This document shows positions 33,251 to 40,025 of a stretch of 40,025 bases of DNA, piece by piece. The stretch comes from Methanocorpusculaceae archaeon UBA456 (GTDB lineage Archaea > Halobacteriota > Methanomicrobia > Methanomicrobiales > Methanocorpusculaceae). The stretch is taken from NCBI GenBank assembly GCA_002496395.1, contig DAJQ01000018.1, positions 1-40,025 on the forward strand, given 5' to 3'. Every line of letters begins with the position of its first letter. The first letter of the stretch is position 1. Below the pieces are notes generated by a model. That model had not been told where the DNA came from. It was given only the letters and a program-made list of their open reading frames with translations, and did not search any database. Made by a program: the position numbers and the translations under genes.

Positions 33251-33792
33251 ATCCTGCTGAAATTCTCGTAGATCAGGTATCCGTTCTCTGTATGGCTCAC
33301 TTCCGGATGCCATTGCAGGCCAAAAATCCGTTTTTCAGTGCATCCCATCGCCTCTACTTTGCAGATGGATGAGGTGGCAAGGATCTCAAAGCCTTCCGGT
33401 GCCCGCTTCACCTCATCAGCATGGGATGCCCAGACCTGAATGGCGTCCGGATATCCTTTGAGTATGCTGCTATGGTTTTGGATCGTCACATCAAGACCAC
33501 CATATCCTCCGCTCTCTCCAGGTCCGATCTCGCCTCCGAGTGACTGCGCGATCAGCTGATGGCCGAGGCAGATGCCGAGCACCGGCAGACCAAGTTCAAG
33601 ATAGTCGGCGCACCGGCCAATCCGGTAGATACTCGGTCCACCTCCGAGAATGATCCCCCGGCACCCTTCCTCCACTTCAGATGGAGATGTCGTATTTGGG
33701 ATCATCTTCACTTCGATATCGAGGTCACGGAGCATCCTGTGGATGAGGTGATTGAATTGCCCGAAATTATTGATGACAAAGAGGGGTTGCAT
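33238..33792 (-). CDS. guaAA: GMP synthase glutamine amidotransferase subunit
   Basis: Archaea split GMP synthase into an amidotransferase (subunit A) and an ATP pyrophosphatase (subunit B). This 184-residue protein is subunit A, a class I glutaminase. The nucleophile is C75 in GICLGHQ, and the triad is completed by H162 and E164 in QWHPEVSH. GIILGGGPS is the oxyanion-region loop. Length is standard. The B subunit gene is not in the window. It is first in the guaA-ykgJ-traB overlapping unit. Confidence 0.93.
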   Translation of the reverse strand: MQPLFVINNFGQFNHLIHRMLRDLDIEVKMIPNTTSPSEVEEGCRGIILGGGPSIYRIGRCADYLELGLPVLGICLGHQLIAQSLGGEIGPGESGGYGGLDVTIQNHSSILKGYPDAIQVWASHADEVKRAPEGFEILATSSICKVEAMGCTEKRIFGLQWHPEVSHTENGYLIYENFSRICTE

Positions 33793-33829
33793 ATCCTGCT
33801 TAGTATTGGCTCTTACCCCTCTTATCTCT

Positions 33830-34840
33830 TCAGGAATATGCGGATAGTGTCTGAAGAATCGCTTCCCTGATCTCAGAGGGTGAATGTCCGAGTGCTGCGG
33901 CGAGATACATCGCGCCGCCAGCTCCCATTCCTTCCTTCACTTCCCCGATACAGTACCTGGCAAGTCCGGTGTGGCCAAGCTCTCCAAAATCCGGATCGAC
34001 ATAGATTGGAGTGACGCCGATCGCGTCTGCTATCTCGGGGAAGTTTGCGGATGGATCGTCACGGACATAGACTGTTGTGACAACACGGGGAATATGCAGA
34101 TCCAGTCCTCGTGCAACAGCAGCAACAGACAGCATCTGGGTTCCACCGGCAAGAACCACATTACCTGAGAATCCCTTGATCATGCCGCAGGCGACAGGAA
34201 TCATCGGATCTCCGGTTGCCGAGACGATATCCAGTGGCTCTGTTACTCTCTCGTCTTTCAGTCGCCTGGTGATCAATTCTGCAATCTCTTCCTTCTGTGA
34301 ATGCGGGTTCAAAACCATGCTGCTTGAGACGCGGGCAGGATATCCAAGGGCGCGAAGGAGACAGAGTGCGGTGGTTGTTCCACCGGGAACACATTCCCCT
34401 ATCATCAGCATATCTGATAGTCCTGAGAGGAGGGATCCAAGCTGCTCTCCTCGTGTATAGAGTGATTCTGCATCGGGGACTGCCACCTCTCTTCGTGGAT
34501 CACCTCCTGCTCTTCCATAGAGATCATAGGTCGGGATTGTCGGGGTATGCGCGAGCCCTGCATTGATGAAGAGGGGGGAAAGAGAGCAGAGTTGCATCAT
34601 CGCGCGGGTGATTGTTGCTGGTGTCGGGCAGCCGGTCGGGGTATCGGGGCGGATCGGCATGCTGGTGATCCTGCCGTTTACGATCAGTTCAGAATCGAGA
34701 ATCGGGGTGAAGACGGTCTTTTTAGGTGAGGGGCCGGCACCGGAGATGCCGGGAACCGTTGATAGCATGGTATTTGCCAGTATGGGGGCAAAGACCGGCC
34801 TTTCTGGTGAATATCTGATCTCCTCTGATAGAAATGCCAT
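33830..34840 (-). CDS. cobT: Archaeal CobT-type nicotinate-nucleotide phosphoribosyltransferase
   Basis: The product (336 residues) is the archaeal form of the enzyme that makes alpha-ribazole-type nucleotides for the lower ligand of cobamides (factor III/B12 analogues), needed by the corrinoid methyltransferase of methanogenesis. Visible are TPTGCPTPATITRAMM, PTYDLYGRAGGDPR, IGECVPGGTTTALCLLRALG and GGAGGAMYLAAALGHSP-like segments. The ATG at 34840 (MAFLSEEIRYSPERP) fits the family better than the one six codons upstream. Its start lies over the TATA box of the divergent cobZ, so the two transcripts probably influence one another. Confidence 0.88.
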   Translation of the reverse strand: MAFLSEEIRYSPERPVFAPILANTMLSTVPGISGAGPSPKKTVFTPILDSELIVNGRITSMPIRPDTPTGCPTPATITRAMMQLCSLSPLFINAGLAHTPTIPTYDLYGRAGGDPRREVAVPDAESLYTRGEQLGSLLSGLSDMLMIGECVPGGTTTALCLLRALGYPARVSSSMVLNPHSQKEEIAELITRRLKDERVTEPLDIVSATGDPMIPVACGMIKGFSGNVVLAGGTQMLSVAAVARGLDLHIPRVVTTVYVRDDPSANFPEIADAIGVTPIYVDPDFGELGHTGLARYCIGEVKEGMGAGGAMYLAAALGHSPSEIREAILQTLSAYS

Positions 34841-34847
34841 ATAAATT
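34839..34847 (+). promoter_or_regulatory. TATA box of cobZ-cobS, overlapping the cobT start
   Basis: ATATAAATT is centred about 28 bp upstream of the ATG at 34871, so transcription should start at or next to that codon and the mRNA is likely leaderless. The box covers the first codon of the divergent cobT. Confidence 0.45.
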
Positions 34848-34870
34848 AAGTATGGCATGCTTCAAAGATA

Positions 34871-35314
34871 ATGATCGTTATGTTTGAGATAGAAGAACGC
34901 CTGGGTCGCGCAGGTGTTGAGATGGATGCAATACTGGATGCTGCAATGGAACTCTATGTCTCTCATGGACTATCTCCTGAAGATGGGCGCCTGATGCTAG
35001 AGAAGAATATACGGCGCGCATTTGCAGATCCGAATGTCTCTGCACTGCTGCTCTCTGCGATCCTGCTTGAGGATGAGCTGTATGCGAAGAGAAAGGACTC
35101 CGAGATTGCTGACGATCCGGTATTTCTCCTGGCTGACGAGATCATCGGGATGGCAATAGCAGAGGTGATTGCAGGCACCTATGCCCGGTTTGAGTTTACC
35201 CGGTACGACCAGAAGAAGCCGGGCATCCTATCGACACTGGGACCGTTCCTTGATGATGCGGTTGCCGGACTGATCGCCGGATGCACCTCGAAACTCTATA
35301 GTGATAGTCAATGA
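34871..35314 (+). CDS. cobZ: Alpha-ribazole phosphatase CobZ (PgpA-like)
   Basis: The 147-residue product resembles PgpA-type phosphatases. In Methanosarcina mazei the homologue CobZ was shown to dephosphorylate alpha-ribazole-5'-phosphate, replacing the non-homologous bacterial CobC. The features I see are SPEDGRLMLEKNIRRAFADPN, ADEIIGMAIAEVIAGTYARF and FTRYDQKKPGIL. The coupled cobS gene (ATGA overlap) supports the cobalamin assignment. The chosen ATG is the first; a second ATG three codons later is possible. Confidence 0.88.
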   Translation: MIVMFEIEERLGRAGVEMDAILDAAMELYVSHGLSPEDGRLMLEKNIRRAFADPNVSALLLSAILLEDELYAKRKDSEIADDPVFLLADEIIGMAIAEVIAGTYARFEFTRYDQKKPGILSTLGPFLDDAVAGLIAGCTSKLYSDSQ

Positions 35315-36033
35315 GCCTCTTCGAAGGGATTCGGGCACTGCTCCAGTTTACGACTATCCTCCCGATCGGGAGAGCGGCTGACTTCGATGCGTTTGCCACC
35401 CGATCGTACCTCTACCCGGTTGCCGGGTACCTGATCGGCGGACTGGCGGCGATCCCCTTGCTCTTCATCCCTCATCCCCTTGCAGCAGCTGCAGTTGCCC
35501 TTGGACTCCTGCTCCTCCTCTCGGGCTGTAACCATTTTGATGGCCTCCTCGATCTCGGTGATGGCCTGATGGCGCATGGGAGCAGGGAGGTACGGATACG
35601 CGCTCTCACCGATCGGCAGGTGGGGGCGGGAGGGGTTGCCCTTGGCCTCTCAATAACCCTCATCTCGTTTGGCGCACTCTCATCACTTGCGATCATACCG
35701 GTTGCGGTGCTGGTAGCGGAGGTTGCAGCAAAAGCGTCGATGGCTTCACTGACCTGCATTGGGCGGCCGTTCCGGGAGGGTATCCACAGTTATCTCTTCT
35801 GGCGCAGCCGCCCCTCTTTCGTCGCGGTTGCATGGGTACTGACCCTTCCTCTCTTCCTGCTGCCTATCCCTCCAATCGCAGTGATTTCTGCACTTTTCGG
35901 TACATCGGTTACCACATTGATCCTGCTCTTTTCCGGAGAGCGGTTGTTTGGCGGGATCAATGGCGATCTCGTAGGAGCGGCAAATGAGATTGTCCGGGCT
36001 GTAGTCTTCCTCTCACTGCTGATAGCGTTGTAA
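35311..36033 (+). CDS. cobS: Adenosylcobinamide-GDP ribazoletransferase
   Basis: CobS joins the alpha-ribazole (phosphate) to adenosylcobinamide-GDP, the last step of nucleotide-loop assembly, in the membrane. The 240-residue protein begins with the typical FTTILPIG, has NHFDGLLDLGDGLMAHG with the metal-binding aspartates, several membrane segments, and ends with GGINGDLVGAANEIVRA, the second conserved motif. It overlaps cobZ by 4 bp and lies opposite cobT, so three successive late steps are in one locus. It ends 16 bp from the convergent small gene. Confidence 0.94.
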   Translation: MSLFEGIRALLQFTTILPIGRAADFDAFATRSYLYPVAGYLIGGLAAIPLLFIPHPLAAAAVALGLLLLLSGCNHFDGLLDLGDGLMAHGSREVRIRALTDRQVGAGGVALGLSITLISFGALSSLAIIPVAVLVAEVAAKASMASLTCIGRPFREGIHSYLFWRSRPSFVAVAWVLTLPLFLLPIPPIAVISALFGTSVTTLILLFSGERLFGGINGDLVGAANEIVRAVVFLSLLIAL

Positions 36034-36049
36034 GTGATCCCGGGGAGTT

Positions 36050-36355
36050 TTATCTGACCCAGAATGGATGAAATCCCTCTCCCTTTTCATCAGCACACTC
36101 TATTGCATTGGCTGATGGATTTGCGACAATGGTGTTGAACATGGTCTGGGCAGTCAGGAGTTCAAATGCATTCCCGGATCCGCGCCCCTGCTTTTTGAAC
36201 TCCTGTGCATAGGGGTTGGGTACGAGCCGCTTTCCATCCATGATACCCACACAGTGGATGCAATGCACACACCGGGTATGGATTGATACTTCTTCAGTCG
36301 CGCACTCGACTGTGATACGGTCATTTTTGCCTCGAATGAACGGTAATGTCTTCAT
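36050..36355 (-). CDS. Small protein with CxxCxxC motif, function unknown
   Basis: I do not recognise this 101-residue protein. It has CVHCIHC (about 29-35), followed by VGIMDGKRLVPNPYAQEFKKQG and a C-terminal cysteine (IECADEKGEG). The start of the protein is MKTLPFIRGKND. The three cysteines could bind a metal with the later cysteine. It is divergent from tuf, sharing a palindromic TATA region at about 36428-36438. Its coding status is supported by a clean start, codon use like its neighbours and the absence of any other candidate here, but it remains hypothetical. Confidence 0.55.
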   Translation of the reverse strand: MKTLPFIRGKNDRITVECATEEVSIHTRCVHCIHCVGIMDGKRLVPNPYAQEFKKQGRGSGNAFELLTAQTMFNTIVANPSANAIECADEKGEGFHPFWVR

Positions 36356-36429
36356 CAGGTGTGGATAGGTTTGGATACTTCATCATTGTATCGCTTCTTT
36401 TGAAAATTAACCCAGATAAAGTGAAATAT

Positions 36430-36437
36430 TTTATATA
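36430..36437. promoter_or_regulatory. TATA box of tuf, readable in both directions
   Basis: TTTATATA lies in AAATATTTTATATAG. For tuf it predicts a start near 36459 and a leader of about 55 nt with GGAGG just before the ATG. In the opposite direction CTATATAAAATA could serve the small divergent gene with a similar leader. Confidence 0.6.
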
Positions 36438-36514
36438 GTTCTCTTTCCAATCTAGTATACTCGCATTGGACTGAATGTACGCATGATTGTCCTTGAATGA
36501 GTGGAGGATTGAGA

Positions 36515-37792
36515 ATGGCAGCAGAAAAGCCACACATGAATTTAGCCGTTATCGGCCATATTGACCACGGGAAGTCAACCACTGTCGGTCGCCTTCTCTT
36601 TGAGACCGGCAGTGTACCCCAGCACGTTATTGATGGATACAAGAAAGAGGCAGAGTCAAAGGGCAAGGGTTCCTTTGAGTTTGCCTGGGTTATGGACAGC
36701 CTCAAAGAGGAGCGTGAGCGTGGTATCACGATCGATATCGCTCACAAGAGATTCGACACTGCAAAGTTCTACTTTACCGTCGTCGACTGTCCAGGCCACC
36801 GTGACTTTGTCAAGAACATGATCACCGGTGCATCACAGGCGGATGCCGCAGTACTTGTTGTTGCAGCGCCTGATGGCCCGATGGAGCAGACAAAGGAGCA
36901 CGTCTTCCTTGCACGGACACTTGGTATCAATCAGCTCATCATTGCTGTTAACAAGATGGATGTCGTGAAGTACGATCAGCAGCGGTTCGAGGAGGTCAAA
37001 AAGCAGCTCTTCGATCTGATCAAGATTGTCGGATTCAAGCCCGATGATACTATTGTCATTCCGATGAGTTCATTCACCGGTGTGAATGTCTCCAAGAAGT
37101 CCCCGGAGACCCCATGGTACACCGGTCCGACCCTTCTTGAAGCACTCGACACCCTGAAAGAGCCCGAAAAGCCAACCGACAAGCCGCTCCGTCTCCCGAT
37201 CCAGGATGTCTATACCATCTCAGGTATCGGAACTGTTCCAGTCGGCCGTATCGAGACCGGCATCCTGAAGAAGGGAATGAAGGTTTCGTTCATGCCCGCA
37301 AACAAGGAAGGAGAGGTTAAATCCATCGAGATGCACCACGAAGAGCACCCACAGGCTCTCCCAGGTGACAACGTCGGCTTTAACGTCCGTGGTATCGCAA
37401 AGAACGATATCCGCCGTGGCGATGTCTGTGGTCCGGTTGATGTACCACCAACCGTTGCAGAGGAATTCACTGCGCAGGTTGTTGTTCTTCAGCACCCAAG
37501 CGTCCTCTCTGTAGGGTACACTCCTGTCTTCCACTGCCACACCGCACAGGTTGCATGCACCTTCCTTGAGCTTCAGAAGAAGCTTGACCCACGAAGTGGT
37601 CAGGTCAAGGAAGAGAACCCGGCTTTCCTCAAAGCTGGTGATGCTGCAATTGTAAAGATCGTCCCCACCCGCCCACTCGTCATTGAGAAGGCAAAGGAGC
37701 TTCCGCAGCTCGGCAGGTTTGCTGTCCGTGATATGGGATCCACCATCGCTGCAGGTATTGTCCTCGATATCAAAGCAAAGCAGATGAGATAA
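36515..37792 (+). CDS. tuf: Translation elongation factor 1-alpha (EF-Tu homologue)
   Basis: This GTPase brings aminoacyl-tRNA to the ribosome. GTP-binding motifs are GHIDHGKST (14-22), the DCPGH switch II and NKMD; GGAGG seven bases before the ATG at 36515 fixes the start, and an in-frame ATG six codons upstream was rejected. The 425-residue length is standard for archaea. Codons are strongly biased to one per residue, as expected for a highly expressed gene. It is followed by a hairpin with T-tract and then rpsJ. Confidence 0.97.
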   Translation: MAAEKPHMNLAVIGHIDHGKSTTVGRLLFETGSVPQHVIDGYKKEAESKGKGSFEFAWVMDSLKEERERGITIDIAHKRFDTAKFYFTVVDCPGHRDFVKNMITGASQADAAVLVVAAPDGPMEQTKEHVFLARTLGINQLIIAVNKMDVVKYDQQRFEEVKKQLFDLIKIVGFKPDDTIVIPMSSFTGVNVSKKSPETPWYTGPTLLEALDTLKEPEKPTDKPLRLPIQDVYTISGIGTVPVGRIETGILKKGMKVSFMPANKEGEVKSIEMHHEEHPQALPGDNVGFNVRGIAKNDIRRGDVCGPVDVPPTVAEEFTAQVVVLQHPSVLSVGYTPVFHCHTAQVACTFLELQKKLDPRSGQVKEENPAFLKAGDAAIVKIVPTRPLVIEKAKELPQLGRFAVRDMGSTIAAGIVLDIKAKQMR

Positions 37793-37804
37793 TCTCATCT
37801 TTTT
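37782..37804 (+). terminator. Hairpin plus T-tract at the end of tuf
   Basis: AGATGAGAT and ATCTCATCT are perfect 9-bp arms around one A, followed directly by five T residues at 37800-37804. The hairpin spans the tuf stop codon. It looks like an intrinsic terminator or attenuator of bacterial style placed between tuf and rpsJ. Confidence 0.55.
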
Positions 37805-37817
37805 ACGGTGACTCCCT

Positions 37818-38126
37818 ATGCAAAAAGCCAGAATACGCCTTACCGGGACCGATTATAACAAGCTTGAGTCGGTCTGCTCCCGGATTCGTGAGATCGCCGA
37901 ACGAACCGGTGTCAATCTTGCAGGTCCGATATCGCTTCCAACGAAGCGCCTCGTTGTTCCTATCCGGAAGAGTCCTGATGGAGAAGGTTCAGCAACCTGG
38001 GATCGCTGGCAGATGCGTGTTCACAAACGCCTCATCGATATCGATGCAGACGAGCGTGCACTCCGCCAGCTGATGCGAATTCAGGTACCCAAGGACATTG
38101 GAATTGAGATTGTCCTTGAGGGCTGA
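37818..38126 (+). CDS. rpsJ: 30S ribosomal protein S10
   Basis: The 102-residue product is the small-subunit head protein S10 (uS10). Characteristic segments are KARIRLTGTDYNKLESVC, GPISLPTKRLVVPIRKSPDGEG and THKRLID-like VHKRLIDIDADERALRQLM. It lies 25 bp after tuf, the usual archaeal pairing, but the intervening hairpin may lower its expression relative to tuf. GGTGA at about 37807 is a good ribosome binding site. Confidence 0.97.
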   Translation: MQKARIRLTGTDYNKLESVCSRIREIAERTGVNLAGPISLPTKRLVVPIRKSPDGEGSATWDRWQMRVHKRLIDIDADERALRQLMRIQVPKDIGIEIVLEG

Positions 38127-38144
38127 TCATCGTGAGATAGCGGC

Positions 38145-39764
38145 ATGAAAGCCGCATCATATACCCATTTTTATCATCGGCTCCTCCAACCGGAGTCGTT
38201 ATTCATTTGTATCCTTCTGGCAACTCTGGTTCTGCGGTTCGCCTTTTTGGACCTGAAGCTCTTTCATCATGACGAGGCGGTGCATGCCTGGTTTGCCTAT
38301 CAGCTCCTGACGAAAGGCACCTATATCTATGATCCGGTTTTCCACGGACCATTTCTCTTCTATGTAACAGCCGGCCTCTTCTCGATCTTTGGGGATTCGG
38401 ATCTCGTTGCCCGACTCCTCCCGGCATTCCTTGGAACCCTGCTCGTTGCCCTGGTCTATCCCCTCTACAGAATGGGATATCTTGATGGGAAGCAGATGCT
38501 TGTTGCGGCATTATTTCTGGCACTCTCCCCAAATATGGTCTATTTCTCGAGGTTTCTTAGAAATGATATCTTCATTGCGTTCTTCTCGCTTCTGCTGGTG
38601 GTTGCCGCCCTCGCGTACTTCAACTCCGGGAAGCTCAGGTATGCGCTTGTTGCAGGGTGTGCAGCAGCCCTTGGGATGTCAAGTAAGGAGAATATGCCGA
38701 TCATCCTTGTCATCTTTGGAACCTATCTCATCTATTGTCTCTGGACACGGCGTCTTGTCTTCCCAAAGACATGGAGGCGGGATATCCTGCTTGCAGCAGC
38801 TCTTGCAGGCGGAGTCATTGCCCTCTTCTACTCAGCGTTTGGAGTCCACCCGGAGATTGTCCTGAAAGCTGGCCAGATGGCAATTTCACACTGGACAGAT
38901 ATGCATGGAATCCAGCGGCTTGCCGGACCATGGTTCTTCTACCTGCTCCTCTTCATCCTCTATGAAGTGCCGATCATCCTGCTTGCGGGCATGGGTCTTT
39001 GCGGGTATATCATAACGGACGTGAGATCCCAGAAACGGTCATCACCGGATCAGGGAATCGAGGGTGACGTCCCGGGACGTCCTGTATCTCTCTCTCTGGT
39101 TGAGAGGCTATCATCGTCCCTCAGGCGGCCTGATCCCGGTGTTATCTATGATCCAAAGACAGAGTTCATCAGGTTCTCGATCTGGTGGATGATCGCATCT
39201 CTTGCCGTCTATGCGTATATTGGTGAGAAGGTTCCCTGGCTCATCCTGCATCAGCTGCTCCCGATGATCTTTGTTGCAACCTACAGGCTTGACCGTCTGA
39301 AGATGGTCATTGTAGCATTGGGTGCAGTCTTCCTCATCGGGATGACCATGCATGTGGCCTTTACTCCTGCTGATATTGCTGAGCCCATTGTGCAGGTGCA
39401 GAACTCTGAAGATCTCCGTCTTGTTATGCAGTGGATCGATGAATCGGATCGCGTTGCTATTGCCACAGATACCATATGGCCGCTTAACTGGTATTATCGC
39501 GACGCAGATAGCTGGTCGAAGATCACGTATTTTGGAGGGAAGTCCAACAAGGGCTCTCTCATGGCAGGAAACTTTGATCTGATCATCACTCATGATCAGG
39601 ATAGCTATGATAATATCCCTGGATTTGAAAAGACGACCCTCAAACACAGCTACTGGGTAACCTACCATGAGGTGAAGGGAGATCTCATCCGGTATTACTT
39701 CACCCGGCAGGTTGAGGTTGGCAGTAAGCGCTATGATCTCTTCAGATCAGGTGCTTCCTCCTGA
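38145..39764 (+). CDS. Polytopic glycosyltransferase-39-like membrane protein (TIGR03663 type)
   Basis: The 539-residue protein has about ten membrane helices and, after the first, HHDEAVHAWFAYQLL with a D-E pair that in GT39/GT-C transferases binds the lipid-linked sugar donor. FHGPFLFYVTAGLF, FLRNDIFIAFFSLLL and MSSKENMPIILV are further family segments. The C terminus forms a soluble domain (about 430-539). It probably transfers a sugar from polyprenyl phosphate to surface proteins or lipids, fitting the glycosylated surface proteins nearby. It starts 18 bp after rpsJ, which is an unusual partner. Confidence 0.8.
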   Translation: MKAASYTHFYHRLLQPESLFICILLATLVLRFAFLDLKLFHHDEAVHAWFAYQLLTKGTYIYDPVFHGPFLFYVTAGLFSIFGDSDLVARLLPAFLGTLLVALVYPLYRMGYLDGKQMLVAALFLALSPNMVYFSRFLRNDIFIAFFSLLLVVAALAYFNSGKLRYALVAGCAAALGMSSKENMPIILVIFGTYLIYCLWTRRLVFPKTWRRDILLAAALAGGVIALFYSAFGVHPEIVLKAGQMAISHWTDMHGIQRLAGPWFFYLLLFILYEVPIILLAGMGLCGYIITDVRSQKRSSPDQGIEGDVPGRPVSLSLVERLSSSLRRPDPGVIYDPKTEFIRFSIWWMIASLAVYAYIGEKVPWLILHQLLPMIFVATYRLDRLKMVIVALGAVFLIGMTMHVAFTPADIAEPIVQVQNSEDLRLVMQWIDESDRVAIATDTIWPLNWYYRDADSWSKITYFGGKSNKGSLMAGNFDLIITHDQDSYDNIPGFEKTTLKHSYWVTYHEVKGDLIRYYFTRQVEVGSKRYDLFRSGASS

Positions 39765-40025
39765 TCTCATTCTCTCTTCAATAGCCTGGACTACTTATTC
39801 CTCTCCTCATATCCGGGCAGATGAGATCCAGGATACTCTCACATCTATATAGTTGTCCTTCTCAATTGTGTTGAACAGCTACTGACACGCTCCGCTCCGA
39901 TGAAATCACTAACTGGAGATGTCTTGAAGGAAGCAGGAGTCTGGGGTTTCTGGTTGGGTTAGTCTGGTGTTGAAAAAGAAGGAGCGTAGTGTCTTATAAA
40001 AAGATGACTCTTCTCCAAAATTCTG
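39765..40025. other. Gene-free right edge with possible transposon remnant
   Basis: No intact gene begins here before the window ends. The stretch after the stop of the glycosyltransferase is pyrimidine-rich to about 39830. A short open frame at 39870-39962 is described separately. Confidence 0.5.
39870..39962 (+). pseudogene. Possible 3' remnant of an IS200/IS605-family tnpB
   Basis: Reading in frame gives 30 residues, VEQLLTRSAPMKSLTGDVLK followed by EAGVWGFWLG, then a TAG stop. This resembles C-terminal tails of OrfB/TnpB proteins of IS605-type elements in methanogens, which follow the zinc ribbon. The upstream zinc-ribbon and RuvC-like parts are absent and no start codon context is seen, so this would be a decayed end. 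The match is from memory and weak. Confidence 0.3.

Noticed and set aside
1..40025. tRNA, rRNA and CRISPR arrays
   Set aside because: I saw no cloverleaf-type sequence with a T-loop GTTCRA core, no rRNA-like stretch and no regularly spaced repeats in the gaps.

Overview
This window is chromosomal DNA of a hydrogenotrophic methanogenic archaeon, most likely of the order Methanomicrobiales. The evidence is the presence of ftr, a formylmethanofuran-dehydrogenase-type polyferredoxin, methanogenesis marker protein 11, the coenzyme B (aks) genes, archaeal-type cobT/cobZ/cobS, EF-1A with S10, a PGF-CTERM surface protein and a DUF3821 protein. Genus (a Methanocalculus/Methanoculleus-like organism) is a guess. 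Genes are packed tightly, commonly with ATGA or TGATG overlaps and GGAGG-type ribosome binding sites. I see no rRNA, tRNA or CRISPR array.

Layout. 1-2065: a truncated polyferredoxin gene and ftr diverge from a 461-bp regulatory gap; both act at the start of CO2 reduction to methane. 2314-9979: eight same-strand genes, every adjacent pair overlapping by 4-20 bp: mmp11, a radical SAM protein, an IorA-like thiamine-diphosphate enzyme without its ferredoxin domain, aksA, aksD, aksE, an unrecognised cysteine-rich protein and aksF. This is the most interesting block. It holds the whole 2-oxoacid chain-elongation machinery for coenzyme B plus four extra genes that could supply steps with no firmly assigned enzyme, especially decarboxylation of 2-oxosuberate. 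10038-12121: nfo and a convergent secreted propeller protein. 12220-17553: a tRNA-maturation/charging operon endA-trpS-pheS-pheT. 17560-20543: hisF, an S-adenosyl/S-inosylhomocysteine hydrolase and an Ogg1-type glycosylase. 20546-22639: an unusual 697-residue protein with a degenerate DNA-methylase-like N terminus, a specificity-subunit-like middle and a HEPN-like RN-x4-H motif, directly upstream of the glycosylase.

22710-26649: a lipoprotein, a tiny membrane protein, and two paaK-type CoA ligases translationally coupled to a tandem ACT protein. 26652-28413: two DUF1538 membrane proteins with a P-II-like regulator. 28567-31449: a hexulose-phosphate synthase/RraA fusion, a nitroreductase and a DUF3821 surface protein. 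31510-33792: guaA subunit A, a YkgJ cysteine-cluster protein and a TraB-family membrane protein in overlapping order. 33830-36033: corrinoid nucleotide-loop assembly, with cobT divergent from cobZ-cobS. 36050-38126: a small Cys-motif protein divergent from tuf (EF-1A), then rpsJ; tuf ends in a hairpin plus T-tract. 38145-39764: a polytopic glycosyltransferase-39-like protein. The last 260 bp carry no intact gene but a short reading frame that may be the 3' end of a decayed IS200/IS605 tnpB.

All product names come from reading motifs and remembered family features; no database search was possible.
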